A DNA stretch of 64,000 nt from Glaciecola sp041380235 (GTDB lineage Bacteria > Pseudomonadota > Gammaproteobacteria > Enterobacterales > Alteromonadaceae): positions 62,001 to 126,000 of the forward strand of contig NZ_JBGIYY010000009.1 in the NCBI RefSeq assembly GCF_041380235.1, written 5' to 3'. This document shows, piece by piece, positions 62,036-64,000 of this stretch (position 1 is the first letter of the stretch; each line of letters starts with the position of its first letter). Both the position numbers and the translations under genes were made by a program. The notes below the pieces were generated by a model. That model was not told the DNA's origin. It ran no database searches and saw nothing but the letters and a program-made list of their open reading frames with translations.

Positions 62036-62151
62036 CAATTGAATAAATTTGACTACCCTGGGTGGTCGTCTATGCGGCAAAAAGTTGGATATAAGGCAGC
62101 GTTACACAGAAGCGCTGCTATTAAAGTATTGAGGTCTACAGAGGGATAAGT

Positions 62152-63021
62152 ATGTCTGTAAATGAAAATCATCGAGCTAAAATAGAGATAGCGTTTCGTG
62201 AATATTTGAACAGCGACTATTTTCAAGGGCATGTTTACCCCGGTCAATTTTATGAGTTTTGTAAACAAAAGCGGGAATTTGAAAAAATAAATCACACACT
62301 TTGCAATCGAGTTCAGTTATCTGTAGAGCGGCTTGCAATGAGAGTAGATGCGTCTTTTCGAAGAAACGCGCCGCTCGACTCAACCGTTAATCAAGCTAAG
62401 CAATATTTAAAAATAGCGTTAGAGTGTACTGAAAATACGACAAATTTGTCGAGAGAATTGAGGACTTGTTTAGGTGATAAATTTGGCGATTTCACGAAGT
62501 ATTTACCCGTTAAGACTATTGAGTATATGCATTCGATAGGCTTAAAACCTAATGAACTACCGGCGCTTGTGCGTGATGATTACCCAAAATTTTTCAGAAA
62601 AATGCAAATGGAAGGCTATCAGAAAACGTCTCAATACGTTGAATATATGAGAAATGAAACGATTCCTCTGCCGTTACGAGAGACAGTTCAGCAAGATGAG
62701 TCTGGGTTTCTTTACTGCTTCATCTCGAACCATGCGGCTAGAACGAAGGGGTATGTTGTCGTAAAAATCGGGCGCACAAAGCGTGCACTCTCTCGAATTT
62801 TATCTCATAAGTCGAGCTGGGATGAGCATCGGGTTATGCTACTGGCGTACACTTCGGCAGTTAAAAACAATGAGGAAAAACTCATTGCACACTTTGAGAG
62901 TGATCCCTTAACGATATCTTTTTATGACCCTAAGACTAAACGCAAATCGCCAGAGCTTTTCGAAATTCCGGCTTTATACGCTAATAAGTTATTTGCAGAT
63001 TTTTTGGAAAGTCTAGGTTAA
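62152..63021 (+). CDS. T5orf172/GIY-YIG-superfamily domain protein
   Basis: A 289-residue protein. The C-terminal third from about residue 184 resembles the T5orf172/Mug113 branch of the GIY-YIG nuclease superfamily: GFLYCFISNHAARTKG, then VVVKIGRTKRALSRILSHKS and NNEEKLIAHFES with the expected Gly-Arg and late Glu, and SPELFEIP near the end. The first 180 residues are mostly helical with no recognised domain and several charged segments. GAGGG precedes the ATG. It follows the CsrA-like gene after 116 bases on the same strand. If active it would be a DNA-cleaving mobile-element or defence enzyme. Confidence 0.7.
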   Translation: MSVNENHRAKIEIAFREYLNSDYFQGHVYPGQFYEFCKQKREFEKINHTLCNRVQLSVERLAMRVDASFRRNAPLDSTVNQAKQYLKIALECTENTTNLSRELRTCLGDKFGDFTKYLPVKTIEYMHSIGLKPNELPALVRDDYPKFFRKMQMEGYQKTSQYVEYMRNETIPLPLRETVQQDESGFLYCFISNHAARTKGYVVVKIGRTKRALSRILSHKSSWDEHRVMLLAYTSAVKNNEEKLIAHFESDPLTISFYDPKTKRKSPELFEIPALYANKLFADFLESLG

Positions 63022-63057
63022 TTTTTGCTTGAGAAAATTGCCATTTAGGAGCCCACT

Positions 63058-63261
63058 ATGAATATAAGATTTAAAGAATTCAATCGTGAAACTGTAATTA
63101 GTTTTTTTAGAAACGATGTAGCTTGCGCCGTTGTTCATCTCAAAAATGGTGACTCATTCGCGTTCTATAATGATTCATTTAAGGCACTTAACGATGGCCC
63201 AAATAATGAGAGTGTCGTTATGAAGGCTGTGTGTGATGTTCACGATAAGCTCGGTGGATAA
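63058..63261 (+). CDS. Small protein of unknown function
   Basis: A 67-residue soluble protein with alternating short strands (VACAVVHLKNGDSFAFYND) and a C-terminal helix. AGGAG lies seven bases before the ATG, supporting translation. I do not recognise a family. It lies 36 bases after the GIY-YIG-like gene and is probably co-transcribed with it. Confidence 0.6.
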   Translation: MNIRFKEFNRETVISFFRNDVACAVVHLKNGDSFAFYNDSFKALNDGPNNESVVMKAVCDVHDKLGG

Positions 63262-63349
63262 TGGCATCTTATGCTCAACAACCAACAATATTGAGCGCCA
63301 TATTCGATTGCAAAATTCTCAAGCGGCAACTAATTCACTCGCATCATTT

Positions 63350-64000
63350 TTAAAATTTCTTAAAGACAATAGCGAAGCAAGTCCTAGTTGACGACGACTC
63401 AGCAATAATATCGCCCCCGTTAATTTTTATAATGGACTTGGCAATCGTTAAGCCAAGTCCCGCACCTTGCCCATCTCGTTTGCGTGAAAAATCTGTTCTG
63501 TAGAAGCGATCAAACAAACGACTTAAATGTTCTTCAGGGATGACATCTCCATGGTTAATTATTGAAATGGAGATGGCGTCAATCGAATCCTTTGTTTCAA
63601 TAATAATTTCATCGTCGTTAGGTGAGTAACGAATAGCGTTAGATATCAAATTACTAAGTGCCTGGCGAAACATTGTTTTATCACACACTAACTCAATTGA
63701 CGGGCCGCGCAGTGTAATCGTTATATCTTTCTCATCCGAAAGTACTTCAAAATACTCAGTTAAGTCTTTGATCTCTTGGTTAACGGCTATTTTGTCTTTA
63801 CTGGGTGTAATCAATCCATGCTCGGTTTGCGCTAGCAACAACATGTCGCTGACCATCTTGCTCATTCTTTCATATTCTTCAAGATGCGAATACAGTATAT
63901 CCGTATACTCTTCGTTACTTCTTTCTCGGTTTAAAATTACTTGCGTTTGTGTCGTCAAGTTAGTTATTGGGGTTCTTAATTCATGTGCGATATCGGCGGA
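63350..64000 (-). CDS. Heavy-metal-type sensor histidine kinase, 3' part only
   Basis: The C-terminal 216 residues of a sensor kinase; the gene continues past the right edge. Reading inward from 64000 gives SADIAHELRTPITNLTTQTQ, the phospho-accepting H-box, then the HisKA dimer helix (YTDILYSHLEEYERMSKMVS), the N-box LSNLISNAIRYSPNDDE and the G-boxes DRFYRTDFSRKRDGQGAGLG. The IAHELRTPITNLTTQTQV and EEYERM details are those of CusS/CopS/IrlS-type heavy-metal kinases. A short frame from 63958 is not the real start. The sensor part and response regulator should lie beyond the window. It ends convergent with the small gene at 63058. Confidence 0.9.
   Translation of the reverse strand, partial: SADIAHELRTPITNLTTQTQVILNRERSNEEYTDILYSHLEEYERMSKMVSDMLLLAQTEHGLITPSKDKIAVNQEIKDLTEYFEVLSDEKDITITLRGPSIELVCDKTMFRQALSNLISNAIRYSPNDDEIIIETKDSIDAISISIINHGDVIPEEHLSRLFDRFYRTDFSRKRDGQGAGLGLTIAKSIIKINGGDIIAESSSTRTCFAIVFKKF

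Noticed and set aside
44376..64000. Direct repeat of the tRNA-Val 3' end as island attR
   Set aside because: No second copy of the last ~20 bases was seen by eye in the window; it may lie outside.

Overview
The window looks like a chromosome segment of a marine gammaproteobacterium of the order Alteromonadales (Alteromonas/Glaciecola/Paraglaciecola type). This is inferred from gene content and order: smpB divergent from ratA-rnfH, ppsR divergent from ppsA, gcvA-ygdD-rlmM, a solitary second EF-G gene, and small lineage proteins such as DUF4826 and DUF2897. No rRNA operon and no CRISPR array is visible. One tRNA gene, tRNA-Val(GAC), lies at 44299-44375.

Positions 1-44,200 read as core genome. 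In order they hold an Old Yellow Enzyme-type oxidoreductase; smpB and ratA-rnfH; a dimeric dUTPase; a molybdenum cofactor cluster (moeA, moaD, moaB, moaA, moaE; no moaC); a multi-spanning permease; a periplasmic cupredoxin-like gene with an outer-membrane protein; the PEP synthase pair ppsR/ppsA; a YdiJ-type D-2-hydroxyacid dehydrogenase; gcvA-ygdD-rlmM; fusA; a MoxR/DUF58/transglutaminase operon; glycogen metabolism (pgm, glgP); a degenerate-GGDEF/EAL protein; astE, HIT and YbjQ genes; a Tat-exported dienelactone hydrolase; and an operon joining a second cupredoxin-like protein, a membrane c-di-GMP phosphodiesterase, a DUF3034 outer-membrane protein and a lipid-anchored truncated globin. M15 peptidase, ArsC-like, ACT-domain and patatin genes follow.

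From the tRNA-Val gene to the right edge the content becomes accessory. It starts with a KfrA-like coiled-coil DNA-binding protein and a PD-(D/E)XK nuclease-like gene. Next is a leftward heavy-metal block (CadR-type regulator, two CDF exporters, DUF3703, a CzcI-like His-rich protein, and CzcC-CzcB-CzcA) whose promoter has the long 19-bp spacer typical of MerR control. IS3 and IS1182 debris follows, with a 5'-truncated metalloprotease gene. Then come a second KfrA-like gene beside a broken PD-(D/E)XK gene, a zinc-ribbon/Vsr-like nuclease, a CI-type HTH protein fused to an HNH-like domain without histidines, a CsrA-like protein whose two halves are separated by about 73 residues, a T5orf172/GIY-YIG protein, a small unknown gene, and the 3' part of a heavy-metal-type sensor kinase running off the right edge.

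The most unusual items are the split CsrA-like protein with its own palindrome-overlapped promoter (61596-62035), the HTH/dead-HNH protein just upstream, the repeated KfrA-like plus PD-(D/E)XK pairing with operator-like palindromes, and the cupredoxin/EAL/DUF3034/globin operon.
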